DNA of 64,000 nucleotides from Mortierella alpina (taxonomy: Eukaryota; Mortierellomycota; Mortierellomycetes; Mortierellales; Mortierellaceae), in NCBI GenBank assembly GCA_029449245.1, contig JANATF010000004.1:1860001-1924000 (forward strand), read 5' to 3'. The notes under the pieces are model-generated. The model made no database searches and had not been told where the DNA came from. It worked only from the letters and a program-made list of their open reading frames with translations. The position numbers and the translations under genes are program-made. Below, in pieces: positions 62,725-64,000 of this stretch. The first letter of the stretch is position 1. Every line of letters starts with the position of its first letter.

Positions 62725-64000
<1,276 letters not shown>

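Overview
The window is fungal nuclear DNA. Genes carry short spliceosomal introns with GTAAGT-type donors, intergenic distances are compact, and the protein families are eukaryotic. The mix suggests an early-diverging filamentous fungus, most likely Mortierellomycota: an SMCR8-type longin/DENN protein (not known from most Dikarya), an F-box/LRR-type protein, Thr-rich secreted proteins and a pepsin-like protease. This lineage call is an inference; no marker was searched. Coordinates of spliced genes were built by reading splice sites and checking that intron phases agree.

Layout. 1-9.1 kb: SMCR8-like gene (3' end cut by the left edge), a secreted aspartic protease, and a long F-box-type protein. 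9.8-16.0 kb: secreted-protein region with a tandem pair of Thr/Cys-rich proteins that share a promoter layout, plus a small 14-cysteine secreted protein. 16.3-20.8 kb: secreted 2H-phosphoesterase-like gene, a non-coding tandem duplication, and a dead Helitron helicase. 21.1-28.7 kb: housekeeping block on the minus strand with a NOL11/UTP8-like SSU processome protein, RNA polymerase I subunit RPA49 and a metaxin/SAM37-like mitochondrial outer-membrane protein. 28.7-40.0 kb: gene-poor accessory island with a chromovirus remnant, an intact FAD monooxygenase, a frameshifted secreted FAD-linked oxidase, three partial copies of the 3' end of 28S rRNA, two cysteine-rich secreted-protein loci (one disrupted by a 19-bp tandem repeat) and minisatellites. 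40.0-64.0 kb: dense housekeeping block with mitochondrial isoleucyl-tRNA synthetase, V-ATPase subunit c, mitochondrial SSB, GPI-phospholipase D-like protein, a PXA-RGS-PX sorting nexin (Mdm1/SNX25 type), mitochondrial ribosomal protein mL53, an SH3-PX-BAR sorting nexin (SNX9 type) and ferrochelatase (cut by the right edge).

Functionally the conserved blocks cover ribosome production (NOL11/UTP8, RPA49), mitochondrial biogenesis (SAM37, IleRS, SSB, mL53, ferrochelatase) and endomembrane traffic (SMCR8, V-ATPase c, both sorting nexins). I found no tRNA gene, CRISPR array or complete rRNA. The most unusual signals are the SMCR8 homologue, the repeated 28S 3'-end fragments around the oxidase pseudogene, and the 19-bp repeat that sets the reading frame between two Cys-rich halves of one secreted-protein locus.
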